Made by a program: the position numbers and the translations under genes. From an uncultured Pseudomonadales bacterium (GTDB taxonomy: Bacteria > Pseudomonadota > Gammaproteobacteria > Pseudomonadales > Pseudohongiellaceae): a stretch of DNA of 64,000 nucleotides. Positions 44,615 through 53,960 of this stretch are shown here, one piece after another. The notes below the pieces were generated by a model that was given only the letters and a program-made list of their open reading frames with translations, was not told the DNA's origin and made no database searches. The stretch spans positions 126,501 through 190,500 of the forward strand of contig CASIAB010000009.1 of assembly GCA_949372635.1 (NCBI GenBank), read 5' to 3'. Within the stretch, counting starts at the first letter, position 1, and each line of letters opens with the position of its first letter.

Positions 44615-46204
44615 CTAATACCCTAGGTACTGCTTCGCTTCCTGAACAGCAGGGTGACTGTCATCACTCCATACTGCTAACAAAGATTCGTACATCATTG
44701 AGGCTTTGCCTTGCTCACCCAAGTTCTTGTGGCTGCGCGCAGCGCCAAGAAGTGACCAAGGTCGGTTTTTCAAACGCTGCAATGAAGTTCCGAATAGCTT
44801 TGCTGCTTCGTCGTGCATGCCCATTTCCAACATCATTTCTGCAGCCAATTCGTGCACAGGTTTTAGTGGAGTGGCAGCGCCGTTTGGTGCTCGTTGACCT
44901 TCTCTAATATTCATAGCTTCTTGAATCAGCTCTATAGCTCGCTGCCTTTTAGCTCCCTCAACTAGAGCTTGCTGCATAGATTCCTTGTGGAGAGTTAGAG
45001 CGGCAACTTCGTGATGTACTATCTTTAGCTGCCCATTGTCAGGACTATCCGCGAGCATTTTGTCTAATTTCGCTACGACTTGATTTGCAACTGCTAAATC
45101 ACCAAGGTGAGCAGCGCTTAGGCCCAGTGCGAGCAATTCCGTGGCGTCGAGATCATCAGTTAAAGGCTGCAAGTGCCACTGCTTGCTCTCGATAATATGT
45201 CTGGCTCTCATCGTCTTAACAGTGCTCGCTGCGCGTGCGCTGCTGGGGGCGTTGTCTAGAACCATTTGGCCGCGTTTGATCCATCTCTCGGACTTCTCGA
45301 GGTCACCGAGTTGCAGATCGCCATACTGACCCCAGTTAGAGGAGTGATTCATATCTCCCGTAGAATCACCTTCACTCCAGAGTTCTAGCCCTGCGTTGAA
45401 GGCAGAATCGTTCCAGACGGAGACTTCATTCCACATGCCATGTTGAATGAATATGTGAGTGGGCATATGACGGGCATGAGATACTGCGGGTGCTATATCG
45501 GCGTAGGCAGTTGCCGCTTCCAACGCAATTGGCGCATGGACTGGATCGTCGAAGGAGTGAATTACGTAGTGAGCTGCGCCGGGATGATTGTCGTTCTCCT
45601 TGAACATTTCCAGGGCCAAGGCGCCGGCTTGCATATTGATGCGCTGGCTATCTGCGCCAGACGCCGTCGCGCCAGACAGCATAGACGCGGTGTAGAAGGC
45701 TTTGACCTCAAAGTCATCGGGATATTGTTCATAGAGGTCGGCCATTGCGTTCATCCAGGCGATGCGCCTCTCTGGCATGCCTCCAACGGTCAACGCGTAG
45801 GCTTCAGCCGCTAGCAGAAAGCCCTTTTCTCGATCGGTGGGTGCCTTGGCAAGTCGTTCCTCACTAGTCGCACCTAGGCGCATTAAGGCTTCGCCAGGAC
45901 CGGCGTCTTTCTGGCCAAAGAAAGGGTGCTGATAGGTGAATGCCTCACCCCAATAGGCCATAGCGAAGTCAGGTTGGATCTCCTGAGCGCTTCGAAATTC
46001 ATTCTGGGCCTGAACCATGCCAAAGCTATGTAGATAGCCCACGCCGCGGATGAAATGTTCCTGAGCAGCAGGTGAGCCTGACGTTGGGAAATCGAAGGTG
46101 CCAATGCGGTCCAATTCAGCTGCATGAATATTTGCCACAAACGGAATGACGAATAGGCTTAAGAGTGTTGCTACGACTGGATTAGAGGGGGGTCGGCTAA
46201 ACAT
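44615..46204 (-). CDS. Exported TPR-repeat protein
   Basis: 529 residues with a signal peptide (cleavage near NIHAAE). Tetratricopeptide-like repeats begin with AAQEHFIRGVGYLHSFGMVQ and AQNEFRSAQEIQPDFAMAYW, and continue to AAKLFGTSLQRLKNRPWSLLG and SMMYESLLAVWSD. A conserved H-x-P-G-A-A-H-Y-x-I-H-x-F-D-x-P and HMPTHIFIQHGMW region lies near the centre; these histidine blocks are regular in this family and could bind metal. Function unknown. It is the first gene of the run with the SoxC-like enzyme (41-base gap) and its cytochrome, so it may assist that complex. Confidence 0.75.
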   Translation of the reverse strand: MFSRPPSNPVVATLLSLFVIPFVANIHAAELDRIGTFDFPTSGSPAAQEHFIRGVGYLHSFGMVQAQNEFRSAQEIQPDFAMAYWGEAFTYQHPFFGQKDAGPGEALMRLGATSEERLAKAPTDREKGFLLAAEAYALTVGGMPERRIAWMNAMADLYEQYPDDFEVKAFYTASMLSGATASGADSQRINMQAGALALEMFKENDNHPGAAHYVIHSFDDPVHAPIALEAATAYADIAPAVSHARHMPTHIFIQHGMWNEVSVWNDSAFNAGLELWSEGDSTGDMNHSSNWGQYGDLQLGDLEKSERWIKRGQMVLDNAPSSARAASTVKTMRARHIIESKQWHLQPLTDDLDATELLALGLSAAHLGDLAVANQVVAKLDKMLADSPDNGQLKIVHHEVAALTLHKESMQQALVEGAKRQRAIELIQEAMNIREGQRAPNGAATPLKPVHELAAEMMLEMGMHDEAAKLFGTSLQRLKNRPWSLLGAARSHKNLGEQGKASMMYESLLAVWSDDSHPAVQEAKQYLGY

Positions 46205-46341
46205 CGGGATTCCATACTTTTTAATTTTAGATTAGGGTGAAGGGTGCCAACTAAGGAGCACCTTTGCAATCTCTATTTTTGAGGAAAACCAGAACTATGC
46301 CAACTAAAGATGCTTACCCTAACTGGATGAGACCCTTAACA

Positions 46342-46360
46342 ATCATCTAAACCAGATGAT
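46342..46360. other. Hairpin overlapping the recQ stop
   Basis: ATCATCT (46342-46348), loop AAACC, AGATGAT (46354-46360): seven perfect pairs. It overlaps the recQ stop codon. No T run follows on the minus strand. The same arm sequence occurs in a hairpin at 1506-1528, probably by chance. Confidence 0.35.
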
Positions 46361-48140
46361 CAGCAATAACCTTTAGAAATGTCGGTCCGTATTTCTCCAG
46401 TTTCCTCTCTCCCACGCCGCTCACCGTGCCAAAAGCATTCATATCTTGGGGTAGATTCACGCACATCTCTTGCAGAGCGCTGTCGTGAAAGATAACGTAG
46501 GGTGGAACGCCTTTATCTTCGGCAAACCGCCGTCTGCATTCACGCAGTGCCTCCCATAGGGCGACATCGACATCGGCGGCAAGTGGTGTCTTGGTTTGTC
46601 GCTTCGCTGTTTTCTGCTTAACGTCAACTCTAAGTTGAATTGTCTCATCGCCGCGTAGCAAGGGCCGGCAATTTTCCTCTAGCCGAAGCGCGCCGAAGCG
46701 CTCCAGATCGACGCTTAAATAGCCTCTGGCAACCAACTGTCTGAATACTGAACGCCACTGATGATTGTCTAGTTCCTGCCCGATGCCGTGGGAGGTAAGC
46801 CGATGGTGATCGAATTGAAATACTTTGTCGTTTTCGGCGCCACGAAGCACGTCGATGAGGTGATTCACCCCGAAGCGCTGATTAGTGCGATAGGTGACGC
46901 TTAATGCCTTCCTTGCTGCCTCAGTGCCATCCCAAGTTTGTGGCGGCTCGAGGCAGCAATCACAATTTCCACAAGCATGTTCCATTTCATCGTCAAAATA
47001 GCCAAGAAGGGCCTGACGACGACAGCTAGTAATTTCGCACAGGCCCAGCATCGCATTCAGTCGGTGCTGCTCTGCACGTTTATGTTCTTCGCTGCCATCT
47101 GAGCCTTCCATCATCTGTCTCAGTTTAATGACATCCTGCAAACCGTAAATCATCCATGCATCGGCAGGCTCACCATCACGGCCAGCGCGACCGGTTTCCT
47201 GATAGTAAGACTCGATCGTCTTCGGTAGGTCCAGGTGAGCGACGAAACGCACATCGGGTTTATCGATGCCCATACCGAAGGCGATGGTAGCAACGATGAT
47301 CACTCCCTCGTCGCGCAGAAATTGACTCTGATGTTCCGCTCTAGTTTCGGCAGGTAGTCCAGCATGATAAGGAAGCGCGTTGAAGCCTTGCGCTTGCAGC
47401 CAATAGGCGATGTCCTCTGTCTTCTTTCTCGATAGACAATACACGATGCCCGCATCGTTCGCGTGTTCGTCTTTCAAGAATTTCAAGAATTGTTGTTTTG
47501 CATTGTGTTTTAGCGCGATGCGATAGCAGATATTGGGGCGGTCGAAGCCGGCGATGAACTGCCCCGCTTCTTCTAACTGTAGTCGACTGATAATTTCAGT
47601 GCGGGTTCTAGCGTCTGCGGTCGCTGTAAGCGCGATGCGCGGTATTTCTGGAAACAATTCGTGTAATAGGCTTAGCTTTAGGTAGTCGGCTCGAAAATCA
47701 TGACCCCACTGCGATACACAATGTGCCTCGTCAATGGCGAACAGTGAGATTGGGGCTTCTCGAAGCAGACTTAGTGTGTTTGCTTGAGTAAACCGCTCCG
47801 GAGCTATATAGAGGAGGTCCAATTCGCCGGCAAGCAGTGCTCGCTCGATCTCTCTAGCGTCGGCGGCGTTCAAAGTAGAGTTGAGAAAGGAGGCGCGTAC
47901 TCCCAGTAATCGCATTGCACTTACCTGATCCTGCATCAATGCGATCAAGGGAGAAATAACTACGCCGCAACCATCGCGTACAAGTGCTGGAATCTGATAG
48001 CACAGCGACTTACCGCCGCCAGTAGGCATCAAAACCAATGCATCGTCGCCTAGGATAAGGGCGTCGATTATTTGATCTTGGGGAGGGCGGAAAGACGAAA
48101 AACCAAAAACGGAATGTAAAATGTCATGTGCACTACTCAT
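46347..48140 (-). CDS. recQ: ATP-dependent DNA helicase RecQ
   Basis: 597 residues, standard length. Helicase motifs in order are: [20 protein letters not shown] (motif 0), [14 protein letters not shown] (I), [17 protein letters not shown] (II and aromatic loop), ALTATAD (III), then [14 protein letters not shown] (IV), [20 protein letters not shown] (V) and [10 protein letters not shown] (VI). A zinc cysteine cluster (ACGNCDCC) and RQC domain follow, and the end is an HRDC domain ([18 protein letters not shown]). It unwinds DNA from 3' to 5' in repair and recombination. No partner gene is adjacent. Confidence 0.95.
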   Translation of the reverse strand: MSSAHDILHSVFGFSSFRPPQDQIIDALILGDDALVLMPTGGGKSLCYQIPALVRDGCGVVISPLIALMQDQVSAMRLLGVRASFLNSTLNAADAREIERALLAGELDLLYIAPERFTQANTLSLLREAPISLFAIDEAHCVSQWGHDFRADYLKLSLLHELFPEIPRIALTATADARTRTEIISRLQLEEAGQFIAGFDRPNICYRIALKHNAKQQFLKFLKDEHANDAGIVYCLSRKKTEDIAYWLQAQGFNALPYHAGLPAETRAEHQSQFLRDEGVIIVATIAFGMGIDKPDVRFVAHLDLPKTIESYYQETGRAGRDGEPADAWMIYGLQDVIKLRQMMEGSDGSEEHKRAEQHRLNAMLGLCEITSCRRQALLGYFDDEMEHACGNCDCCLEPPQTWDGTEAARKALSVTYRTNQRFGVNHLIDVLRGAENDKVFQFDHHRLTSHGIGQELDNHQWRSVFRQLVARGYLSVDLERFGALRLEENCRPLLRGDETIQLRVDVKQKTAKRQTKTPLAADVDVALWEALRECRRRFAEDKGVPPYVIFHDSALQEMCVNLPQDMNAFGTVSGVGERKLEKYGPTFLKVIADHLV

Positions 48141-48318
48141 TGCGGGGCAGTATACCGTATAGTTAACAAAATCTATTGCTACTATATGACGTTAATAGGC
48201 AATTTTGCGTGACACTGTTAAATTTCGCGCAAATTAGATGCTCAATCCTGTTGGTAGCTTGGGCATCGCGCTAGGTTACCGTTATGAACGAAAAGAAAGC
48301 AGGGGAGTCACTGAATAA

Positions 48319-48999
48319 GTGCGAAGTGTTCTAAATAGATTCGAGAAACTGAAGGCGAAACGGCTTGGTATCCGTATCCAGGATTTCAGTAATATTAGTC
48401 TGCAATCTCAGCTGGTCATGGAGGAGCATTCGCGACTGGGTGATGTGCAAATTCGATTGCCTAAAGCGGATCATCCACTTCGCATGGGCGCTTACAGCTA
48501 CATGCGAGAGGGCGGAGAGATATTGCATCTCGAATCGATAGGTAGATTCTGTTCTATTGGTCGCAATGTGGTTCTTGGGCAGCCTACAGACAATCATCCG
48601 ATCGATTGGGTTTCTAGTAGCATGTCTGTAAGCGGAGCCTATGAGGCGGGCTGTGACTACTGCAGCATAGGTCATGATGTTTGGATCGCCCATAATGTAG
48701 TTGTCATGGCGGGAGTAAAGATTGGTGACGGCGCCGTTATCGGACGTAATGCAGTAGTTACCAAGGATGTTGAGCCCTATCAGATCGTGGTCGGCAATCC
48801 GGGTAAGGTTGTGCGTACGCGTTTTACCAGGGAGCAGATTGTGAGTCTTATGAATAGCGAGTGGTGGAATATTGACTATGCCGCGCTTAAAGACCTGCCC
48901 TTTGATGATGTTGATGTATTTCTGAAACGACTGGAAGCGCAGCACAATATGGCTGACTATGCGTCAGTGGAGATTCGCAATAGGAAGATTAAAAATTAA
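48319..48999 (+). CDS. CatB-like hexapeptide acyltransferase
   Basis: 226 residues with a left-handed beta-helix made of hexapeptide repeats: IGRFCSIGRNVVLGQ, CSIGHDVWIAHNVVVMAGV and KIGDGAVIGRNAVVTKDVEPYQIVVGNPGK. The DNHPIDWVSSS loop supplies the catalytic His, and the WIAHNVVVMAG plus V-G-N-P-G-K block is the CoA-binding turn of xenobiotic (CatB-like) acetyltransferases. It acetylates a hydroxyl group of an unknown sugar or drug-like molecule. It starts at GTG with AGGGGAG upstream; there is no resistance context here. Confidence 0.82.
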   Translation: MRSVLNRFEKLKAKRLGIRIQDFSNISLQSQLVMEEHSRLGDVQIRLPKADHPLRMGAYSYMREGGEILHLESIGRFCSIGRNVVLGQPTDNHPIDWVSSSMSVSGAYEAGCDYCSIGHDVWIAHNVVVMAGVKIGDGAVIGRNAVVTKDVEPYQIVVGNPGKVVRTRFTREQIVSLMNSEWWNIDYAALKDLPFDDVDVFLKRLEAQHNMADYASVEIRNRKIKN

Positions 49000-49097
49000 A
49001 AGCCGCTGTTATTTACTGTCATCAATGAAAAAATTGCCCAATCCAATATTTCTGCGCTGCTATTACCAAAGCGTCTAGACTCCCGAGAAATGATCTT

Positions 49098-50039
49098 TTG
49101 ACTGCTAATAATCTAGAAGCTATAGAAAAATCTGCAGCAGTTTTTTTCGCAGACGATCAGTCCGATGCGCGCAGAATCTTTCATGGTCGAGGCCATTTCT
49201 TCCCCGGCCTTGAACATGTCTGCATCGATTGGTTCCGACCACTGGTTCTGATAACTGCCCATGCCGCGATCGAAGATATTGAGGGGTTGACGGAAATCTT
49301 GCAGCGGGCCGATGAACGTAAGCAAATCCGTACGATCGTATTGCAGAACCGATTCGAGCGCGGTGCTCCGGCGCAGACTATTTATGGTGAAGCAGCAGGG
49401 CCGGTAGTCGCAAATGAGGGGAGCTTGCGTTTCGAAGTGCATCCCGGCACGCAGCAGAATACTGGTCTGTTTCTCGATATGCGCTGCCTGCGTGACTGGT
49501 TGCTAGAAAACAGTCTTGATTCCAACGTGCTGAACTTGTTTGCTTATACCTGTTCGCTTTCTGTAGCTGCTCTTGCCGGTGGCGCGAGATCGGTGACCAA
49601 CGTGGATATGAGTAAAACTAGTATTAAGTGGGGTGAAGAGAATCATACTCTGAACCAGCAAGACCTTCGTTACGTTCAATCGGTTCCGTGCAATCTGTTT
49701 AAGTCTTGGGGGAAAATGAAACAGTTTGGGCGCTACGATATAGTGGTTATCGATCCGCCGATGCGCCAGCATGGAAGTTTTGATTCAGCAAAAAATTACG
49801 GCGCAGTAATGAAGAAACTTCATAGCCTTTGTGCGCCCGGTGCGAAAGTCATCTCCACCATAAATAGCCCTTTTCTGAGTAGTGGTTATCTGCAGGAACT
49901 CTTCGAGAAGCACAATCCAGAGGGAGCCTATCTCGGGGAGATGGCTGTCGCGCCAGAATTCGAAGACAAGTATCCCGAACGTGGGCTCAACATTTGCCTT
50001 TTCGAAATGCCGGATTTTGGTAATCCGCCTGTTAGCTAG
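49098..50039 (+). CDS. RlmI-like class I SAM-dependent methyltransferase
   Basis: 313 residues. The N-terminal ~110 residues resemble the central beta domain of COG1092 (RlmI/RlmK) proteins but the PUA domain is absent. The methyltransferase domain is clear: GLFLDMRCLRDWLLENS, NVLNLFAYTCSLSVAALAGGA (motif I), SVTNVDMSKTSIKWGEENH and DIVVIDPPMR (D-P-P motif IV). It most likely methylates rRNA or another nucleic acid. The start is a TTG because no in-frame ATG or GTG fits; the ribosome site is weak. It follows the acyltransferase by 98 bases. Confidence 0.72.
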   Translation: MTANNLEAIEKSAAVFFADDQSDARRIFHGRGHFFPGLEHVCIDWFRPLVLITAHAAIEDIEGLTEILQRADERKQIRTIVLQNRFERGAPAQTIYGEAAGPVVANEGSLRFEVHPGTQQNTGLFLDMRCLRDWLLENSLDSNVLNLFAYTCSLSVAALAGGARSVTNVDMSKTSIKWGEENHTLNQQDLRYVQSVPCNLFKSWGKMKQFGRYDIVVIDPPMRQHGSFDSAKNYGAVMKKLHSLCAPGAKVISTINSPFLSSGYLQELFEKHNPEGAYLGEMAVAPEFEDKYPERGLNICLFEMPDFGNPPVS

Positions 50040-50262
50040 GGTGGGCTATTCAGCTATTCAGCTATTTGGTCTTGGGCATACGCCAGTTCCTGTTGGGGGA
50101 ATTTACTGATTATTAGGCTGAATCGAATCGAGTGGGGTGAGCTATTTCAAAAATCCAGATGTTCTTCTTTGGGAATTATCACACAACCCCTTCGAGTGGA
50201 TTGGACCGAAAGATAGCCGACAGTATGGTTGGGGAAGTTCTCTCGTCCAAGAGTCGACTTCT

Positions 50263-51828
50263 ATGTTAATTGTTAGAGAGGATTCGCACTTGTTAGATTC
50301 AACACCAATACTAGTTGGAAGCGGTCAGTTCACAGACAGACAGACTAACCCTGAGTTGGCGTACTCGCCGATGGGAATCGCTGCTGAGGCCGCAAAGGCG
50401 GCATTGGCCGACACGGGCATCGGACACGAGCTCGTGGCAAAAATAGATACGCTTGCAGTGGTTCGAATATTCCAGGATTCCTACAAACAACCGCGGATTG
50501 CAACCTCGTTCGGCCGTGCCGAGAACCCACCCCGTGCGGTAGCGCGAAGAATAGGTGCTAATCCAACGAATGCCATCTACGCGAATGTTGGTGGAAACAC
50601 GCCGCAGAAATTAATTAACGAAATGGCAGAGCGCATAAGTAGCTGCGATGTATCTGTTGTGCTTCTCACCGGTTCCGAAGCTATACGAACAGCACAGCTG
50701 GCACGAAGAAACAATATTGAGTTGAATTGGCAGGAAGAGGATGCGGGCTCGCAAGAAGATCGCGGTCTGGGCGAGGCCTTGGCTAATGCTCATGAGAGGG
50801 CTCATGGATTGATCGCACCAATTCAAGCCTACCCTCTTTTCGAGAACGCCATCCGAAAAGATAAAGGGCGACCTGTCGATGAGCATCTGTTATCAATGGG
50901 GAAACTTTTTGCGCCCTTTACAGATGTTGCTTCAAATAATCCTTTCTCTTACTACGGCACGAGACGCTCTGCAACCGAACTGGCGAGTGTTACCAAAGAA
51001 AATCGTTTTATATGTTTTCCCTATCCGAAGTTTATGAATTCACGGGATGCTGTAAATCAAGGCGCGGCTGTTGTCATGACTTCGGTAGGAAAGGCAAAAC
51101 AACTCGGTATCGATCCTAGTAAATGGGTTTTCCTGCATGGCTGCAGTGAGGCGAACGAGAAATTGCTAATAAGCGATCGAGTTAATCTTCATACCTCGCC
51201 TGCAATTGCAGCAAATAGCCAGCAGGCATTTGCGATGGCGAACAAAATAATTGAGGACATAGACTTAATCGATATCTATTCTTGTTTCCCATCGGCTGTT
51301 GAGGTTGCATGTGATGCTCTAGGATTGTCTTACTCGGATCCGCGAGGCTTAACGCTAACAGGCGGACTGCCATTTTTCGGCGGGCCAGGAAATAATTATT
51401 CGATGCATGCTATCGCGACCGCAATACCCCTGCTGCGTGCCGATCCACAGCAGTACGCACTGATAACAGCGAACGGTGGGCGTCTATCGAAACACGCTAC
51501 TGGTATTTATTCTGCTACGCCACTACGTGGCAAATGGGAAAGAGAATCAAATGCTAAAATACAGGCCCAGATCAACGCCATGCCTAGTCCAGAATTTATC
51601 GAAGCGCCTAGTGGTGTAGCGAAGATTGAAACCTATACGGTCTGCTTCGACAAGACGAATCCTGTGAGTGGGATAGTCATTGGAAGGCTGCATGAAACTG
51701 ATCAGCGTTTTATCGCCAACACGGCTAGCGATGAGTCAACGTTGCGGAAAATGATGCAGGATGATTTCCTGGCTAGCAACGGAACCGTTGTCTCTAGCGG
51801 CGGTCTGAATACATTCACAGCTGCTTGA
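50263..51828 (+). CDS. SCP2-type thiolase-like (acetyl-CoA acetyltransferase-annotated) protein
   Basis: About 520 residues. The thiolase N-domain begins at DSTPILVGSGQFTD; I start at ATG 50263 (AAGAG upstream) because the 42 residues from an in-frame GTG at 50137 do not fit the family. Other thiolase blocks are VGGNTPQKLINEMAERIS, VVLLTGSEAIRTAQLARR, IDIYSCFPSAVEVACDALG and LTGGLPFFGGPGNNYSMHA with the His. The usual nucleophilic Cys near the N-terminus is replaced (VGGNTPQ at the C-x-S-G site), while the later Cys (YSCFPSA) remains. Enzymes of this branch are annotated as acetyl-CoA acetyltransferases, but activity is uncertain. No partner gene is adjacent. Confidence 0.72.
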   Translation: MLIVREDSHLLDSTPILVGSGQFTDRQTNPELAYSPMGIAAEAAKAALADTGIGHELVAKIDTLAVVRIFQDSYKQPRIATSFGRAENPPRAVARRIGANPTNAIYANVGGNTPQKLINEMAERISSCDVSVVLLTGSEAIRTAQLARRNNIELNWQEEDAGSQEDRGLGEALANAHERAHGLIAPIQAYPLFENAIRKDKGRPVDEHLLSMGKLFAPFTDVASNNPFSYYGTRRSATELASVTKENRFICFPYPKFMNSRDAVNQGAAVVMTSVGKAKQLGIDPSKWVFLHGCSEANEKLLISDRVNLHTSPAIAANSQQAFAMANKIIEDIDLIDIYSCFPSAVEVACDALGLSYSDPRGLTLTGGLPFFGGPGNNYSMHAIATAIPLLRADPQQYALITANGGRLSKHATGIYSATPLRGKWERESNAKIQAQINAMPSPEFIEAPSGVAKIETYTVCFDKTNPVSGIVIGRLHETDQRFIANTASDESTLRKMMQDDFLASNGTVVSSGGLNTFTAA

Positions 51829-51964
51829 GACTCCGTTAAGGTACAAGTAATACACTTATAATAAGGGGCGGTTCAGTTTTATTAATAGAGGGCTGGGAAT
51901 GTCGATACGAGTGCAGAAGAAATTAAACTCCGTATTTAGCTGAAAACTTAAGCACAGCGAAATT

Positions 51965-52046
51965 TTGGCCGGCAAAGAGCTGTCAGGAAAAGTCGCGGTC
52001 CTAACCGGTGGTTGCTCCGGTATCGGTTTGGAGGCTCCGTGTGCGC
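51965..52046 (+). pseudogene. N-terminal remnant of a short-chain dehydrogenase
   Basis: From a TTG the reading is LAGKELSGKVAVLTGGCSGIGLEA, the Rossmann T-G-G-x-x-x-G-I-G motif of an SDR enzyme. The family pattern is lost after about 26 residues and the sequence runs into the GAPDH remnant. The intact SDR gene begins about 200 bases downstream, so it may be a relic of duplication or recombination. The preceding 51829-51964 has nothing recognisable. Confidence 0.6.
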
Positions 52047-52049
52047 TGG

Positions 52050-52226
52050 ATTATCGGAAATTCCCACTCCAATATATTTGATACATTGCTGATCAAGGTA
52101 ATGGAAGATCGCATGGTGAAGGTCGTGAGTTGGTACGATAACGAGCTGGGCTATAGCATTAGAATTGAGGAATTAATTCAGCGTTTGGCAAAGATGGATG
52201 AGATCGTTCAGCTGTTAAATTTTTAA
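52050..52226 (+). pseudogene. gap: C-terminal remnant of glyceraldehyde-3-phosphate dehydrogenase
   Basis: In one frame (with an upstream Met at 52008 that belongs to other sequence) the reading is HSNIFDTLLIKVMEDRMVKV, then VSWYDNELGYSIRIEELIQRL. The M-V-K-V-V-S-W-Y-D-N-E-x-G-Y-S block is the C-terminal hallmark of GAPDH, with S-S-I-F-D before it. The NAD-binding and catalytic Cys domains are missing. It directly abuts the SDR remnant in a different frame, so the junction joins two unrelated genes. The original gap gene is not in this window. Confidence 0.65.
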
Positions 52227-52260
52227 AATGGATCGACGCAACAATTGAGGAAATACTAGG

Positions 52261-53019
52261 TTGGATTTTACTAATAAGACGGTGTTAGTTACAGGCGGTA
52301 CTCGAGGTATCGGCAAGGCGATCGCTTTTGCGTTTGCAAAAAAGGGTGCGCGAGTAGCAGTACTGTTTCGCAGTGACCAGGTGAGCGCCGATAAAACTCT
52401 AGCCGAGCTTGAAGGAAACACTCACCTAGCAATCAAAGCTGATGTCGCCGACGCAGATCAGGTCAAGACAGCGCTCGATGATGTGGTAGAGAGCTTCGGC
52501 CGTTTGGACATCGTCGTGAACAATGCCGGCATCGGCATTTACCACCCGCTGCCAACCACCAACTACGAAGACTGGCAAGAGGCTTGGAAGCAAACGATTG
52601 ACACCAATCTTATCGGCCCCGCCAACATCTGTTTCTGTGCCGCAAAGCATATGATCGACCAGGGTGGCGGTCGTCTCGTCAACATCACGTCCCGTGGCGC
52701 ATTTCGTGGAGAGTCAACCAAGGCGGCCTACGGCGCCAGCAAGGCGGGGCTTAACTCCCTCAGCCAGTCATTGGCTGTAGCGCTGGCCGAGTACAAAGTA
52801 TTCGTTGGTGCGGTGGCGCCGGGATTCGTCAATACCGAACTCACGACGACTAGATTGAATGGTCCTGAAGGCCCAGAGATCAAGGCACAGAGCCCATTCA
52901 ATCGTGTTGCTGAGCCTGAAGAAGTCGCCCACGCCGTACTGTTTCTCGCCTCCGAAGGCGCGGAATTTTCAACCGGTACGATTATTGATGTGAACGGCGC
53001 TTCCTATCTGCGAAGCTGA
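52261..53019 (+). CDS. Short-chain dehydrogenase/reductase (FabG-like)
   Basis: 252 residues. NAD(P)-binding VLVTGGTRGIGKAIA (T-G-G-x-x-G-I-G), then DIVVNNAGIG (N-N-A-G) and the catalytic Ser-Tyr-Lys: LVNITSRGAF followed by the YGASKAGLNS motif. AVAPGFVNTEL is the substrate loop and STGTIIDVNGASYLRS the C-terminus. It oxidises or reduces an alcohol/ketone, substrate unknown. It starts at TTG, with GAGGAAA 11 bases before; no in-frame ATG fits. It is followed 18 bases later by the next exported protein gene, so the two are likely co-transcribed. Confidence 0.85.
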   Translation: MDFTNKTVLVTGGTRGIGKAIAFAFAKKGARVAVLFRSDQVSADKTLAELEGNTHLAIKADVADADQVKTALDDVVESFGRLDIVVNNAGIGIYHPLPTTNYEDWQEAWKQTIDTNLIGPANICFCAAKHMIDQGGGRLVNITSRGAFRGESTKAAYGASKAGLNSLSQSLAVALAEYKVFVGAVAPGFVNTELTTTRLNGPEGPEIKAQSPFNRVAEPEEVAHAVLFLASEGAEFSTGTIIDVNGASYLRS

Positions 53020-53037
53020 GCTAAATGAGAAAATCTG

Positions 53038-53898
53038 ATGAAGCGCATTTCGATTAAGCACTTAATCTCTCTGGCTATTCACGGCCTCTGTGCGCTTGCA
53101 GTTTCAAGCGTTTCTGCTCAACCACCCGAATTCGATGGCAAGATCGTGCAGCGATTCGATGCCGACAATGCTTATCAGGCTGTCGCGGTAGGCCAGGACG
53201 CATTCTATGCAATAAGCAATGTGCGCCTAACACGACATGACAAAACCACGGGCAGGGCGCTGCAGCAGTGGGATGACGGTTCGCAACTGAACAGCCCTCT
53301 CAGCCATCTGGACAGCGGCGTGGTCTTAGATGAAAAATTGTACTCGGCTCATTCGAATTATCCGGGCTGGCCAATGACAAGTTCTGTCGAAGTGTGGGAT
53401 ATGGGTAACATGCAGCACATTAAAAGCCATAGCTTCGGTGTGATGTTGGGATCCTTCACTTGGTTAGATAGGTACGATGGTTCATGGTGGGGCGCATTCG
53501 CGAACTACGACATTGTGCAAAGGGGAATGACCGAGCCCTACGGAGAGACGCGCAATACTGTCATGGTGCAATTTGATGATGACTTTGAAGTTTTGCAAAG
53601 CTGGTCGCTGCCTGCCGAAATTTTGCGAAGAATGTCGCCGATGAGCAATTCTGGCGGTTCCTGGGGAAGCGACGGTTATTTGTATCTCAGCGGACACGAT
53701 GATCCCGAAATCTATGTCATGGCATTGCCAGAGGCCGGGCCGGAGCTCGATTGGCTCGCCACAGTTCGACTACCAGAGTTGAATGGTCAGGGTATCGCCT
53801 GGGATCGCTCTATTGATGACAGCATTCTCTGGGCGATTCTACGTAGTACGCGACAAGTATTGAAGATCGAGATGCCGGTGCTGCCAGATCTCAACTAG
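53038..53898 (+). CDS. Exported beta-propeller-like hypothetical protein
   Basis: 286 residues with a signal peptide (AVSSVSAQ cleavage). The mature protein has repeated strand patterns with an F-D-x-x-x-A-Y-Q-A-V-A-V-G start, TRHDKTTGRALQQWD, SWWGAFANYD, GSWGSDGYLYLSGHDDPEIYVMALP and LNGQGIAWDRSIDDSILWAI, consistent with a propeller. I do not recognise the family. It is the downstream partner of the SDR gene and faces the convergent cytochrome gene. Confidence 0.6.
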   Translation: MKRISIKHLISLAIHGLCALAVSSVSAQPPEFDGKIVQRFDADNAYQAVAVGQDAFYAISNVRLTRHDKTTGRALQQWDDGSQLNSPLSHLDSGVVLDEKLYSAHSNYPGWPMTSSVEVWDMGNMQHIKSHSFGVMLGSFTWLDRYDGSWWGAFANYDIVQRGMTEPYGETRNTVMVQFDDDFEVLQSWSLPAEILRRMSPMSNSGGSWGSDGYLYLSGHDDPEIYVMALPEAGPELDWLATVRLPELNGQGIAWDRSIDDSILWAILRSTRQVLKIEMPVLPDLN

Positions 53899-53923
53899 AC
53901 TAATTAAACGAAGAAAGTTGTGT

Positions 53924-53953
53924 GTTGATAGCCTAGTGCTCTGGTTATCAACA
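53924..53953. terminator. Hairpin between convergent genes
   Basis: TGTTGATA (53923-53930) pairs with TATCAACA (53946-53953), eight perfect pairs and a 15-base loop. It lies between the stops of the propeller gene (53898) and the minus-strand cytochrome gene (53961) and may serve both. There is no long T run on either side. Confidence 0.45.
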
Positions 53954-53960
53954 TGTGCAC

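Noticed and set aside
46342-46360. Shared ATCATCT/AGATGAT arms with the hairpin at 1506-1528 as a genome repeat family
   Set aside because: The arms are only seven bases and the loops differ; coincidence is more likely than a repeat family.
48331-48945. Long open frame antisense to the acyltransferase
   Set aside because: The plus-strand frame has clear hexapeptide repeats and CatB motifs; the antisense product resembles nothing and is a shadow.
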